Assembly: GCA_014841595.1 (NCBI GenBank)
Contig: JACYUE010000001.1
Span: 535,653-599,652, forward strand
From: Oxalobacteraceae sp. CFBP 8761
GTDB taxonomy: Bacteria; Pseudomonadota; Gammaproteobacteria; Burkholderiales; Burkholderiaceae_D
Reading direction: 5' to 3'
Length of the DNA: 64,000 bases
Numbering within the stretch: position 1 is the first letter of the stretch; every line of letters starts with the position of its first letter. Below are positions 40,129 to 48,468 of the stretch, one piece after another. The position numbers and the translations under genes are program-made. The notes under the pieces were generated by a model. That model was given only the letters and a program-made list of their open reading frames with translations, searched no databases and was not told where the DNA came from.

Positions 40129-43082
40129 TATCGGGTATTTATTGTTGAGTTGACTACTGGTTTGCTTCCCGGCAGGGTTGTATACCAGCGCTGTCGCACC
40201 AGCGCATCGAGTGCCTGCTGCGCGCTGCCATCCCAGGTCAGCCACGGCATGCCGGTCGACGCCGGTGCCTTGCCCTCGCGGTGCAGCGCCAGCCAGGCCG
40301 TGATGGCGTCGGCCAGGTCGCTCGGGGCCAGGCCATCGAAGTACGACGCGTACTCGCCCGCCACTTCGCGGAACACCGGCAGGCTGCGCGCCAGGATCGG
40401 GATGCCATGCTGGGCCGCTTCGATCAGCGGCAGGCCGAAGCCTTCGCCTTCGGAGGCCGCCAGGAGGGCGGCGGAGCCAGCGTACAGCTTGAGCAGCATC
40501 TCGTCCGAGATGCCCGGCAGCCAGAACAGGCGCACCGATTTCTCGGGATGGGCCGCCATGCGTTCGCAGACCTTCTCGACCATCCAGCCCTGTTTGCCGA
40601 CCACCACCAGGTTCACGTCCACGCCGGCTTCCCACAGCAGCTCGAATGCGGCCAGCGCCTGGGCGTGGCCCTTGCGCGGTTCGACCGTGCCGACCATCAG
40701 GAAGCTCGGGCGCGCGGCCAGTTCGGCCAGCACGTGGTCCGCTTCCGGCGGCAGGCCGAAGCTCGGCGCGCTGGCGTCGATGTCGGCGCCGAGGTGGAAG
40801 TGGGCCAGCTTGAATGGCGTGGTGCGCGTCAGATTCTGGCTGGCGATCCAGCCGGCGAATTCGTCGGCCACGGCGCGCGAGATGCACAGCACGCCGTCGG
40901 CCACCTTGTGCACGGTGCGCAGGAAGTCGCCGAAATACTGCTCGGTCCCGAACGGGAAGACTTCCGGACGCAGCATCGGCAGCACGTCGTAGATGACGAA
41001 GTACACCTCGACGCCGCGCATGCGCATGTCGAGCAGGCGTTCTTCGTTCTGCGACGTGCCGTTGGTGAACAGGTCCAGGCCAAAGAAGATGTCGCCCGGG
41101 CGGATGTCGGCCGGCGCGTCCTCGAGCACCAGGTCGGTTTCGTCGACGACCTTCATGCCGAAGCTGCGCGCGTAGATATACGGCTGGTTACCGCCGTGCG
41201 AATACACCGGTTCGATGCGCAGGCCCGGCGGCGGATTGGCGATCATCGAGCGCAGGATGCTGCGCACCACGCGCTGGATGCCGGTGCGCAGGTCGGACTG
41301 CATCAACGCCGAGACGTCCACCAGCAGCTGGCGCTGCGGCGTCGGCGCGCGGTTGAAGGCAATCGCGGCGGCCAGCGCCGGCAGGTCGGCCGCGCTGCAC
41401 AGCGGCGCGGCCTGCGTCACCAGGCGGCGATACACGGCGTCGCGGCCGTTGTGCGCAAACGCTTCGATCGCTTCGGCGTACTGGCGCCCGACTTGCGCCG
41501 GCGCATGGTGGGCCGCCATGAATTCGAGGGCGTGCTGCGACAGGCGCTCGCGCAGGCCGCGGTCCAGGCGCAGGCGGCCCAGGCTTGCAGCCAGGTCGGC
41601 GGTGGCAAAGCGGTCTTCCAGCTTGATCAGCACGTCGTCCGGCAGTGCGGCGGTCGAGCCGTGGGCGTTGACGATCGTCGGCGCGCCGTACAGCAGGCAG
41701 TCGAGCACCGAGGCCGACGTCTCGCCACGCGTGACGCCGCGCAGCTGCACGGCGCCGTCGCAGGCAGCAAGCCAGTCGGCGTAGGCACCGGCATCGACGA
41801 AGCCGGTGATGCGGATGCGCGCGGCCGCGGCGCTGGCCTTGATCGTTTTCGCCAGCACCTCGCCATACGGGCCGGGATCGTTGGCGCCGACGAACACCAG
41901 GTGGCAATGCGGATCGGCCGCCAGCGGCGAGGCCAGGAAGGCGTCGAGCAGTTCGGCATTGCGCTTGGTACTGCCCAGCATGCCGAAGGTGCAGACGACG
42001 AAATCGTCGTCGGCCAGTTTCAGGCGCTTGCGCGCGGCGCGCCGCGCCTTGTGGCAGGCTTCGTCGGTGACGCAGCCGTCCGGCCGGCCACGCAGCAGCG
42101 GGATCGTGCGCCAGTCGTCGGCGGCGCCGTCGCCATACCATTCGGCGGCGAGCTGGCGCGAAAAGTCGGAATGCACGATCACGCCATTGGCGGCATCGAG
42201 CACGCCCTTATTGAGCGGGAACTTCCAGATCGACGGGTTGCGGCCTTCCTTGCGGTGCGACAGCAGGCCCGAGTAGCCATGCGACGCATACAGCGCGCGC
42301 AGGAAGCCCTTGGGCAGGTATTGCTCGCGTTCGAGGTTGTCGAGCACGCCCGAGAAGAAGAAGTCGTGCAGCACCACGACGCCTGGCACGTCGCGCACCA
42401 GCTCGAACATGTGCTGGTGGGCGTGCGAATTGCCGAAGTGGTAGACCACGCGTTCGAACTGGTGCGCGTGGGCGCGCAGCCAGGCCGGATCGCGCAGCAG
42501 CATGCCGTCCAGGCGCGCGTCGACCATCGTCTCTTGCGCGACCACGAGTTCGACGTCGTAGTATTTCGCCAGCTCGGGCACCAGTTCGGCGCTGTAGTCG
42601 GCGATGCCCGAATGAACGGGCGGCAGCGGCGACACATAGGCCAGCTTCGGCCGCCCGGTCGGGAGCGGCCGGGCCGGTGCCTCTCCCAGCGCGGACAAGC
42701 GCGCCAGCAGGCCGGCGGCATCCTGCGCGGTGTCGGCGGCGTCGTGCGCCAGCACCGGATACGGCGCATCAGCATCTGCGGCGTTGGCGCCGGCGCCGAT
42801 GGCCAGTACCGCGTCGGGCGCCAGGCCTGCCACGGCATGGCGGCGCAGCAGCGCATGCACCGGGCCGGCCGGCAGGTCGAATGCGCGCACGCGGGCCGCC
42901 AGCGCCGGTTCGAGGCGCAGCAGTTCGAGGGTGACGGTGTCGTGCAGCGGGGCCGCGATCCACAGCGTGTGATGGAGGCTGTCGGCGGCCGCGAGGCGTG
43001 CCAGGGCAGTGGACAAGGCCAGGGCCGGCGCCGGCACGCTGGCGCGGTCGGCGGCGCCGAGAAGGTCGATAACGATACGCAT
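40128..43082 (-). CDS. Double glycosyltransferase (two GT-B/GT4-type modules in one chain)
   Basis: A 984-residue cytosolic protein with two glycosyltransferase modules. Module 1 (about residues 125-520) begins LAYVSPLPPVHSGIADYSAE and has the GT-B-like GMLGSTKRNAELLDAF and GITGFVDAGAYADWL-type segment. Module 2 (about 590-975) starts LLVDVSALMQSDLRTGIQRV and has the retaining-GT4 motif ASEGEGFGLPLIEAAQ, with VGTVEPRKGHAQAL before it. The start at 43082 (MRIVIDLLGAAD) is five bases after the FkbM gene; the frame upstream to 43403 is antisense-like noise inside that gene. It probably adds two or more sugars to the exported polymer. Acceptors are unknown. Confidence 0.88.
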   Translation of the reverse strand: MRIVIDLLGAADRASVPAPALALSTALARLAAADSLHHTLWIAAPLHDTVTLELLRLEPALAARVRAFDLPAGPVHALLRRHAVAGLAPDAVLAIGAGANAADADAPYPVLAHDAADTAQDAAGLLARLSALGEAPARPLPTGRPKLAYVSPLPPVHSGIADYSAELVPELAKYYDVELVVAQETMVDARLDGMLLRDPAWLRAHAHQFERVVYHFGNSHAHQHMFELVRDVPGVVVLHDFFFSGVLDNLEREQYLPKGFLRALYASHGYSGLLSHRKEGRNPSIWKFPLNKGVLDAANGVIVHSDFSRQLAAEWYGDGAADDWRTIPLLRGRPDGCVTDEACHKARRAARKRLKLADDDFVVCTFGMLGSTKRNAELLDAFLASPLAADPHCHLVFVGANDPGPYGEVLAKTIKASAAAARIRITGFVDAGAYADWLAACDGAVQLRGVTRGETSASVLDCLLYGAPTIVNAHGSTAALPDDVLIKLEDRFATADLAASLGRLRLDRGLRERLSQHALEFMAAHHAPAQVGRQYAEAIEAFAHNGRDAVYRRLVTQAAPLCSAADLPALAAAIAFNRAPTPQRQLLVDVSALMQSDLRTGIQRVVRSILRSMIANPPPGLRIEPVYSHGGNQPYIYARSFGMKVVDETDLVLEDAPADIRPGDIFFGLDLFTNGTSQNEERLLDMRMRGVEVYFVIYDVLPMLRPEVFPFGTEQYFGDFLRTVHKVADGVLCISRAVADEFAGWIASQNLTRTTPFKLAHFHLGADIDASAPSFGLPPEADHVLAELAARPSFLMVGTVEPRKGHAQALAAFELLWEAGVDVNLVVVGKQGWMVEKVCERMAAHPEKSVRLFWLPGISDEMLLKLYAGSAALLAASEGEGFGLPLIEAAQHGIPILARSLPVFREVAGEYASYFDGLAPSDLADAITAWLALHREGKAPASTGMPWLTWDGSAQQALDALVRQRWYTTLPGSKPVVNSTINTR

Positions 43083-43087
43083 GGAGT

Positions 43088-44506
43088 TCAACTGCCTGTA
43101 GGAAGATTGCGGGCGCGCTGCAGGTCGGCCAGCACGGTGCGGACCGACTCTGGCAGGCCACGCAGTTCGTCGGGCACGGGCGGCACGTCCGCCGGCAGCG
43201 GCGCAGGGGCCGTCTGCTTGATCGTGGCCAGCTGCACCGACACGCGGCGGGCCAGCCACGGGAAGCGCAGCAGCACCGGGATCAGCGTGCGGCGCAGCAG
43301 TTCGATGCGGGTCAGGCGCGTGACGACGCGGCGCAGCAGATGCGGGCGGCGCAGCCCGTGCAGCGCCGTCCCGGCGCGGCGCAGCGGACGCGTGACGCGC
43401 CACGAAGTGCTGTGCTGGATTGCGACGATGTGCGCTTCCATGCCCTTGGCCCAGTTGGTCAGGCGTTCGGCCTGCGCATGGACTTGGGCCAGGTCGTGGG
43501 TCAGTGCCGCATTGCGTTGTTCGGCGTCGTTGGCGCGCTGCGCTTCTTCGCTGGCGCGGCGCGTGGCGTGGTCGGCCCGCTCGCCCAGGTCATTGACGCG
43601 CGCATTGGCTTCGTCGAGCCGGCGGTAGGCGCCGTCGAGCTGCTCGAGCAGGCCCCTGGCCTGCGCATCGACGCGCTCGAGGTGGCCGTGCAAGGCCTGT
43701 TCGCGCGATTCGACGTGATTGATCCTGGCGGTCAGTTCACGTGCATGCTCGTTGGATTCGCCCAGCGCCTTGTTCAGTGCATGTTCGCTGGCCCAGGCTT
43801 TCTCGAGATGGTGCGAGACGAAGCCGTCGAAGACGTTGGGCTGGATGTCCAGCTGCGTCATCAGCGCGGCATGTTCCTCGGCCACGTAATACCGGTTCAG
43901 GCCATCGAACCAGGCGTAGTGATAGCGCTGGCCCAGCACCATGTGCTCCCAGCTGGCGTGGTTGGTTTCGCGGCTGTTCGGCAGCGTCGCCTCGATCACC
44001 AGCACCCATGGGCGCCAGCGTCCGAAGTCCATCCCGCGCAGCACTTCGCCTTCGAAGCCTTCGACGTCGATCTTCAGAAAATGGATCTCGCCCCGGACGT
44101 GTTCGGCGCAGATGCCGGCCAGCGTGCGCACGGGGACCGTGATCTCGGCCACGTCATGGCCTTCGGCGCGGTGCATCTCGGCGACCGATGCTTCGGGCGA
44201 GGCCCAGCCGCGCACGGCCGGTACGTCGTACAGCGTCAGTTCGCCATCCGTGGCGCCGGCGGCAACGGCCAGGTTGACGTCGCGCGGGCGCTGCTCTTCG
44301 AAGGCCTGGTGGAACGAGGGCAGCGGCTCGATGCTGATGCCGTTCCAGCCCGCGTCGTAGAACGCCTTGGTGACCGAGTGCTCGACCGGGTCGTTGGCGC
44401 CGACGTCGATGTAGTAGCCATTCTTGATGTGGCCGAGCGCGCGCCACAGCAGCACGTCTTCATTGTTCTGGGAATACGAGATGAAATAGCTCATGCGGTC
44501 TTTCAT
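43088..44506 (-). CDS. FkbM-family methyltransferase with C-terminal coiled coil
   Basis: A 472-residue protein: residues about 1-240 form a FkbM SAM-dependent methyltransferase (SQNNEDVLLWRALGHI; GYYIDVGANDPVEHS as the SAM loop; FLKIDVEGFEGEVLRGMDF). Then comes a long predicted coiled coil of about 130 residues rich in Ala, Glu, Arg and Gln (HARELTARINHVESREQAL onward) and a basic C-terminal region. This layout is common in polysaccharide clusters, where the methyltransferase caps or modifies sugars. Chain-length control with the coiled coil as a ruler is a known theme for O-antigen capping (WbdD), but is inference here. It overlaps the preceding gene by four bases (ATGA). Confidence 0.85.
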   Translation of the reverse strand: MKDRMSYFISYSQNNEDVLLWRALGHIKNGYYIDVGANDPVEHSVTKAFYDAGWNGISIEPLPSFHQAFEEQRPRDVNLAVAAGATDGELTLYDVPAVRGWASPEASVAEMHRAEGHDVAEITVPVRTLAGICAEHVRGEIHFLKIDVEGFEGEVLRGMDFGRWRPWVLVIEATLPNSRETNHASWEHMVLGQRYHYAWFDGLNRYYVAEEHAALMTQLDIQPNVFDGFVSHHLEKAWASEHALNKALGESNEHARELTARINHVESREQALHGHLERVDAQARGLLEQLDGAYRRLDEANARVNDLGERADHATRRASEEAQRANDAEQRNAALTHDLAQVHAQAERLTNWAKGMEAHIVAIQHSTSWRVTRPLRRAGTALHGLRRPHLLRRVVTRLTRIELLRRTLIPVLLRFPWLARRVSVQLATIKQTAPAPLPADVPPVPDELRGLPESVRTVLADLQRARNLPTGS

Positions 44507-45561
44507 GCCTGCGCCTGCCCGAACAGGTGGGCCAGTGGCGTATTGCCGGCGTCAGTACCGGCGCCGGCGGCATCGGCCTGGCGCGCCAGCGCATGCGCGG
44601 CCGACGGTTTGTCATACACGAGCAGCAGCACCAGTGCCTGCGCCAGCAGATCCTGCTGCGCCGTGGCTTCGCGCACGAACACCGCGTCGCCCCAGCCGAG
44701 GCGGTCGCGCGAGCGCGCCGCGCTGCCGGCGCTCGGGTAACGGCACAGCGATGAAAAGTCGAGCAGGTAAAAGCCCGCGGCGCGCAGCAGCGTCTCGATC
44801 TCCGAGAACAGCGCCTGTCCTGCGTAGATCGGCGCAAACGAAACTTCGCAGTGCACGACGTTGGTCCGCGCCAGCACCGCCGTCGCGTGGCGCAGCGTCG
44901 GCAGCTCAAACCCCTGGATGTCGAGTTTCAGGAAGTCGATCGGGCCGGCATCCGCCAGCACGTCGTCCAGGCGGCTGGTAGCCACGCTCTCGGTCTGCAC
45001 CGTCGCCAGGTGATCGAGGTCGCGCAGTTGCGCGGTCAGGGTCCGGTTGAACGGCAGCAGCGACGACGTGGCGTCGTCGTTGTTGATGTGGAAGGTGTGC
45101 TGGCCGCCGTCGCCGATGAAGGTCGGGTACAGCGTGACGTGGCTGTCCGGGTTGTTGCGGCGGCTCGCGTCGATCTTGTCCTGCTGCGGCTCGAAGCCGA
45201 TGATGCGATACGGCAGGCCATGGCGCGTCAGCGGCGCATACACGTGGTCTTCGTTTTCCAATTCCTGGGCGCCGATGTCGACCACGGTGAGCGGGCGTGT
45301 CAGCAGCGGCGCAGCGGCGGCCGCGACCTGCGCCTTGACGGCATCGATGCCGGCCGCACCGGGCGCGCCGTGACCGAGGCCGTATTCGCTCGACGCCATC
45401 AGGGCGGCCAGCAATTCGTCGGCGGCGGCGCCTTCGGCCAGCCGCGCGCTCCAGTAAGCCAGGCCGGCCGGATCGGGCTCGCGGCCCAGGAAGCCCCGGT
45501 ACAGGCCGCGCACGATGGCGGCGTGGTCCTGCCGGGATGAAGTGGAATCGTGTTCAGGCAT
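44503..45561 (-). CDS. DUF4214 - FkbM methyltransferase fusion
   Basis: A 352-residue protein. Residues about 12-60 are a DUF4214-type module (IVRGLYRGFLGREPDPAGL, AYWSARLAEG). Residues about 95-330 are a FkbM methyltransferase with SAM-binding VVDIGAQELEN and the catalytic-region FLKLDIQGFELPTLR. DUF4214 is usually found in secreted or surface proteins, two of which are encoded 9-17 kb away in this window, so its presence in a cytosolic polysaccharide enzyme is notable. The start at 45561 is used because the rest of the long frame (to 46011) overlaps the Wzt gene. It lies 17 bases after Wzt and overlaps the next FkbM gene. Confidence 0.83.
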   Translation of the reverse strand: MPEHDSTSSRQDHAAIVRGLYRGFLGREPDPAGLAYWSARLAEGAAADELLAALMASSEYGLGHGAPGAAGIDAVKAQVAAAAAPLLTRPLTVVDIGAQELENEDHVYAPLTRHGLPYRIIGFEPQQDKIDASRRNNPDSHVTLYPTFIGDGGQHTFHINNDDATSSLLPFNRTLTAQLRDLDHLATVQTESVATSRLDDVLADAGPIDFLKLDIQGFELPTLRHATAVLARTNVVHCEVSFAPIYAGQALFSEIETLLRAAGFYLLDFSSLCRYPSAGSAARSRDRLGWGDAVFVREATAQQDLLAQALVLLLVYDKPSAAHALARQADAAGAGTDAGNTPLAHLFGQAQA

Positions 45562-45578
45562 GGTGGTATCCAATCGGG

Positions 45579-46856
45579 TCAGCGGATGCTGAACTTGAGC
45601 TGCGGATGCAGGTTGACCAGGCCGCCCCAGACGATCGCTGACGGATTCGGCGCGACCACGAAGCTGTGCGCCTCGTGCAGGTAGTTCAGCACTTTTTCGA
45701 ATGCGCCTTCGCCATGGCCGCCGGCACCCAGGCCGACGGTGAGCGTGTACTCGTCCGGGAACAGCGACAGGTTCAGGGCGAAGCTGGCGCTGATGATCGC
45801 GCCGCGCGCGGTCGGGCCGGGCGCGTGGCGCATGCAGTAGCTGTTGGTCTCGAACAGCGTGGCGCCGTAGCGGTTGCGGATCTTGAAGCCGATGTGCGGA
45901 TCGGCGACGTCTTCGTGCAGCAGGTAGTCGACCTGCAGCGTGACCATTTCGTCGGCCATCAGCGTGGCGCGCTCGGCGCCATGGCGGTCGAGCAGGCGCA
46001 CGCCGACGCAATCGGCGCCGGGCGTGGTGATGCTGCCGGTCTTGCCGCCGACGACCGTCAGGTGCTCACGCTCGATCGGGGCCAGCGGCGCCGCGTCACC
46101 CTGAATCTGGATCGCATCCGGCGCCTGGTCGAGCCGGCCCAGCAATTCGGCCTGGTACAGATCGAGCGCATCGGCCGGCGAGCCATCGAAGGCGACCTTG
46201 CCGCCGCGCAGGAAAATGCAGCGATTGCAGATATTCAGTACCGTGCCGGCGCTGTGCGACACGAACAGCAGCGTGGTGCCGGCCTTGATGAAGCCTTCGA
46301 TGCGGGCATAGCACTTTTGCTGGAAGAACACGTCGCCCACGGCGAGGGCTTCGTCGACGATCAGGATGTCGGGCCGCACGCAGGTGGCCACGGCAAACGC
46401 GAGGCGCACCTGCATGCCGCTCGAGTACACGCGCACCGGCTGGTCGATGTACTCGCCGATGTCGGCAAAGGCCAGGATCTCGGGCATCAGCGCTTCGACG
46501 CGCTCGGCGTCCAGACCGATCATCTGGCCAGCCATCAGCGCATTCTGGCGCCCGGTGAAGTCGGGATGAAAGCCCAGCCCCAGTTCGAGCAGGGCGGCGA
46601 CGCGCCCTTCCAGGGTCACCGCACCGGTGGTCGGCTGCGTCGTGCCCGTGATGAGCTTGAGCAGCGTGCTCTTGCCGGCGCCGTTCACACCGATCAGGCC
46701 GACGGCTTCGCCCGGCCTGATCGTGAAGCCGATGTCTTCGAGCACCCACTTGAGCGTGTGGCGCTGGCCCGGCAGGGTCCAGTCGGCCAGGCGCGCCCAG
46801 CGGTTGTTATATTGTTTGTAGGCCTTGCCCAGGCCACTGGCGACGATCGATCCCAT
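45579..46856 (-). CDS. wzt: Polysaccharide ABC transporter ATP-binding protein (Wzt-like)
   Basis: A 425-residue ATPase that drives export of an undecaprenyl-linked polysaccharide. Walker A is GVNGAGKST (near residue 56), the signature is YSSGMQVRLAFA, and Walker B is DILIVDEALAVGD. These are the hallmarks of the Wzt/TagH/KpsT branch. Residues about 260-425 are a beta-sandwich extension (VGVRLLDRHGAERATLMADE; IGFKIRNRYGATLFETNSY) matching the Wzt C-terminal polymer-binding domain, which recognises a terminal cap on the glycan. That fits the two methyltransferases next door. It overlaps the permease stop codon by one base (TAATG). Confidence 0.93.
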   Translation of the reverse strand: MGSIVASGLGKAYKQYNNRWARLADWTLPGQRHTLKWVLEDIGFTIRPGEAVGLIGVNGAGKSTLLKLITGTTQPTTGAVTLEGRVAALLELGLGFHPDFTGRQNALMAGQMIGLDAERVEALMPEILAFADIGEYIDQPVRVYSSGMQVRLAFAVATCVRPDILIVDEALAVGDVFFQQKCYARIEGFIKAGTTLLFVSHSAGTVLNICNRCIFLRGGKVAFDGSPADALDLYQAELLGRLDQAPDAIQIQGDAAPLAPIEREHLTVVGGKTGSITTPGADCVGVRLLDRHGAERATLMADEMVTLQVDYLLHEDVADPHIGFKIRNRYGATLFETNSYCMRHAPGPTARGAIISASFALNLSLFPDEYTLTVGLGAGGHGEGAFEKVLNYLHEAHSFVVAPNPSAIVWGGLVNLHPQLKFSIR

Positions 46857-47656
46857 TACAGTTCATCCACGATTTCGCCGGCGCGCTTGCGGAACATGCG
46901 CAGACCGAGCGTGCACAGCAGCAGTGCGACAACCAGCGGATAGACCAGACTGCCCCAGTCCGGCGGCGTGCCCTTGACCAGCACGCCCTGCCAGGTCGCG
47001 ATGATCGGGGCCATCGGATTCCAGTCGAGGATCGGGCGCACGTGCTCGGGCAGGATGCTGGCCGGATAGACGATCGGCGTGAGCCAGAACCAGAACTGCA
47101 GCGTGATCGTCATGAACTGGCCGACGTCGCGGAAAAACACGTTCAGGATGCCGACTACCATGCCGATGCCCAGCGCCAGCATCACCTGCAGCACCAGCAC
47201 CGGCAGCAGGGTCACGAACACCGCGCCCGGGAAATTGCCGGTGACGATCAGGAACACGACGAACAGCCCAAAGATGATGCCGAAGTTGACCAGCGCATTG
47301 AGCGTGACGATCACGGGCAGGCAGATGCGCGGGAAACTGACTTTTTTCAGCAGATTGGATTGTTCCAGGAACATCGTCTGCCCGCGCCCGACCATCTCGG
47401 CGAACAGGCCCCAGGTCAGGATGCCGGCGCACAGGTAGATGGAATAGGCGAAGGTCGAATCCGAACCCGGCATCTTGGTGCGCATGACCTCGGCGAAGAT
47501 CACGGTGTACACCAGGATCATCGCAAGCGGACTGAGCAGCGACCAGACGGCGCCCAGGATCGCATTGGCGTATTTCGACTGGAATTCGCGTTGCACGCTG
47601 CCCAGGACGAAACCGCGATAGGCCCACAGGCCGCGCAGCATCAGGGGCAGGATCAT
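46856..47656 (-). CDS. wzm: Polysaccharide ABC transporter permease (Wzm-like)
   Basis: A 266-residue ABC-2 permease with six transmembrane helices, including the N-terminal amphipathic stretch LRGLWAYRGFVLGSVQREF and RYANAILGAVWSLLSPLAMI-type segment. The C-terminal part has FWLTPIVYPASILPEHVRPI and ends with a basic tail. It forms the membrane channel partner of Wzt for ABC-dependent O-antigen, capsule or exopolysaccharide export. ATG 47656 is preferred; a TTG at 47686 would add ten residues. It is the first gene of the ten-gene minus-strand operon, and a TATAAT lies about 85 bases upstream. Confidence 0.93.
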   Translation of the reverse strand: MILPLMLRGLWAYRGFVLGSVQREFQSKYANAILGAVWSLLSPLAMILVYTVIFAEVMRTKMPGSDSTFAYSIYLCAGILTWGLFAEMVGRGQTMFLEQSNLLKKVSFPRICLPVIVTLNALVNFGIIFGLFVVFLIVTGNFPGAVFVTLLPVLVLQVMLALGIGMVVGILNVFFRDVGQFMTITLQFWFWLTPIVYPASILPEHVRPILDWNPMAPIIATWQGVLVKGTPPDWGSLVYPLVVALLLCTLGLRMFRKRAGEIVDEL

Positions 47657-47737
47657 GGAATGAGGGTGTTCGGAAGCGCCTCGCAAGAGGGCGGAAGTGT
47701 TGTCGTCATAGTAATGCAGGCTGCAATAAGAGCGGAA

Positions 47738-47743
47738 TTATAC
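47738..47743 (-). promoter_or_regulatory. -10 element of the polysaccharide operon promoter
   Basis: On the minus strand the sequence reads a perfect TATAAT (plus strand ATTATA, 47738-47743). No strong -35 hexamer is spaced correctly. Transcription would begin near 47731, about 75 bases before the Wzm start. Confidence 0.5.
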
Positions 47744-47946
47744 CGCACGGTCCTGCCTACAAATTGTTCAATTGTAACGACGTGTCATCGACTGTGGCAG
47801 GTGGTTTGCTTCGCCAAGGCACTTGTCAGCCACCGCTATTTGATCTCTGTTAAACCATTGGATCAGCATAAAAATCTTTCCGGTTTTGTCAGGTCTGACT
47901 CGATTACATGCACTTTCTGCAGTAATTCACCAACGAGGAGTACCTT

Positions 47947-48393
47947 ATGACATTACGAAAAAGTCTGATTGGCGCGGGTTTCTTGCTGCCACTTTGCATG
48001 CAAGCTCAGGCGGCTGAGAAAACGACAATCTATTACGCACCGTCCGGCAATACTGTCATCGTGGTCGACGGTCTCGTTATCGGCAGGGCCACAAATTTTC
48101 AGCCTGTCAAACAACTGAAATTCCGGCCCACGATTGTTGTCGGAGATACACCCGAAGACCCCGGCGTTCCTGACACGCCCAATATTCCCGAACCAAGAGA
48201 GCCCAAACCTCCCAAGGATCCAACGCCCAAGGATCCAACGCCCAAGGATCCGCCGTGTTCAAGCGGTTGCTGCGACATTCTGTGCCCGCCTGGTCCGAAG
48301 ATCGACCAGCGTGACCTGATCAAGTGGGCACCTGTCATCAAAAACACGAATGTCGTCAATATCAGCGACAGGGCGCTGAAAGGAATACGCTAG
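47947..48393 (+). CDS. Small secreted proline-rich, cysteine-containing protein
   Basis: A 148-residue protein with a signal peptide (MTLRKSLIGAGFLLPLCMQA, cleavage after QAQA) and a GAGGAG ribosome-binding site. The mature part begins with a strand-rich segment (TTIYYAPSGNTVIVVDGLVI), then a Pro/Lys/Asp linker with repeats of PKDPT, then a cysteine cluster (CSSGCCDILC) and a short C-terminal tail. I recognise no family. It stands alone, divergent from the Wzm-Wzt operon and convergent with the Crp-family gene, so an envelope role tied to surface polymer is only a guess. Confidence 0.6.
   Translation: MTLRKSLIGAGFLLPLCMQAQAAEKTTIYYAPSGNTVIVVDGLVIGRATNFQPVKQLKFRPTIVVGDTPEDPGVPDTPNIPEPREPKPPKDPTPKDPTPKDPPCSSGCCDILCPPGPKIDQRDLIKWAPVIKNTNVVNISDRALKGIR
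48211..48255 (+). repeat. Three tandem 15-base repeats in the proline-rich linker
   Basis: CCCAAGGATCCAACG occurs at 48211-48225 and 48226-48240, and with two changes at 48241-48255, encoding PKDPT units. Unit number could vary without a frameshift. Confidence 0.9.
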
Positions 48394-48468
48394 CAGTTTT
48401 CGCCGGGAGTACCCGCGGTGCCTGCCGAGGTGATCGTCACGAAGCGGGAGGGCGCGTCTGTACAGGAT

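Noticed and set aside
40281..43628. A 1115-codon plus-strand open frame
   Set aside because: It lies antisense to the double glycosyltransferase and FkbM genes, whose motifs are clear. Its composition is His/Arg/Gln-rich without domains, as expected for the mirror frame of high-GC coding DNA.
47840..47860. TTTGATCTCTGTTAAA upstream of the proline-rich protein, as a CRP/FNR-like site
   Set aside because: It matches only loosely either consensus (TGTGA-N6-TCACA or TTGAT-N4-ATCAA) and has no positioned promoter. I did not count it with the three exact sites.
48211..48255. Short tandem repeats as a CRISPR array
   Set aside because: The units are adjacent with no spacers and are part of a coding region.
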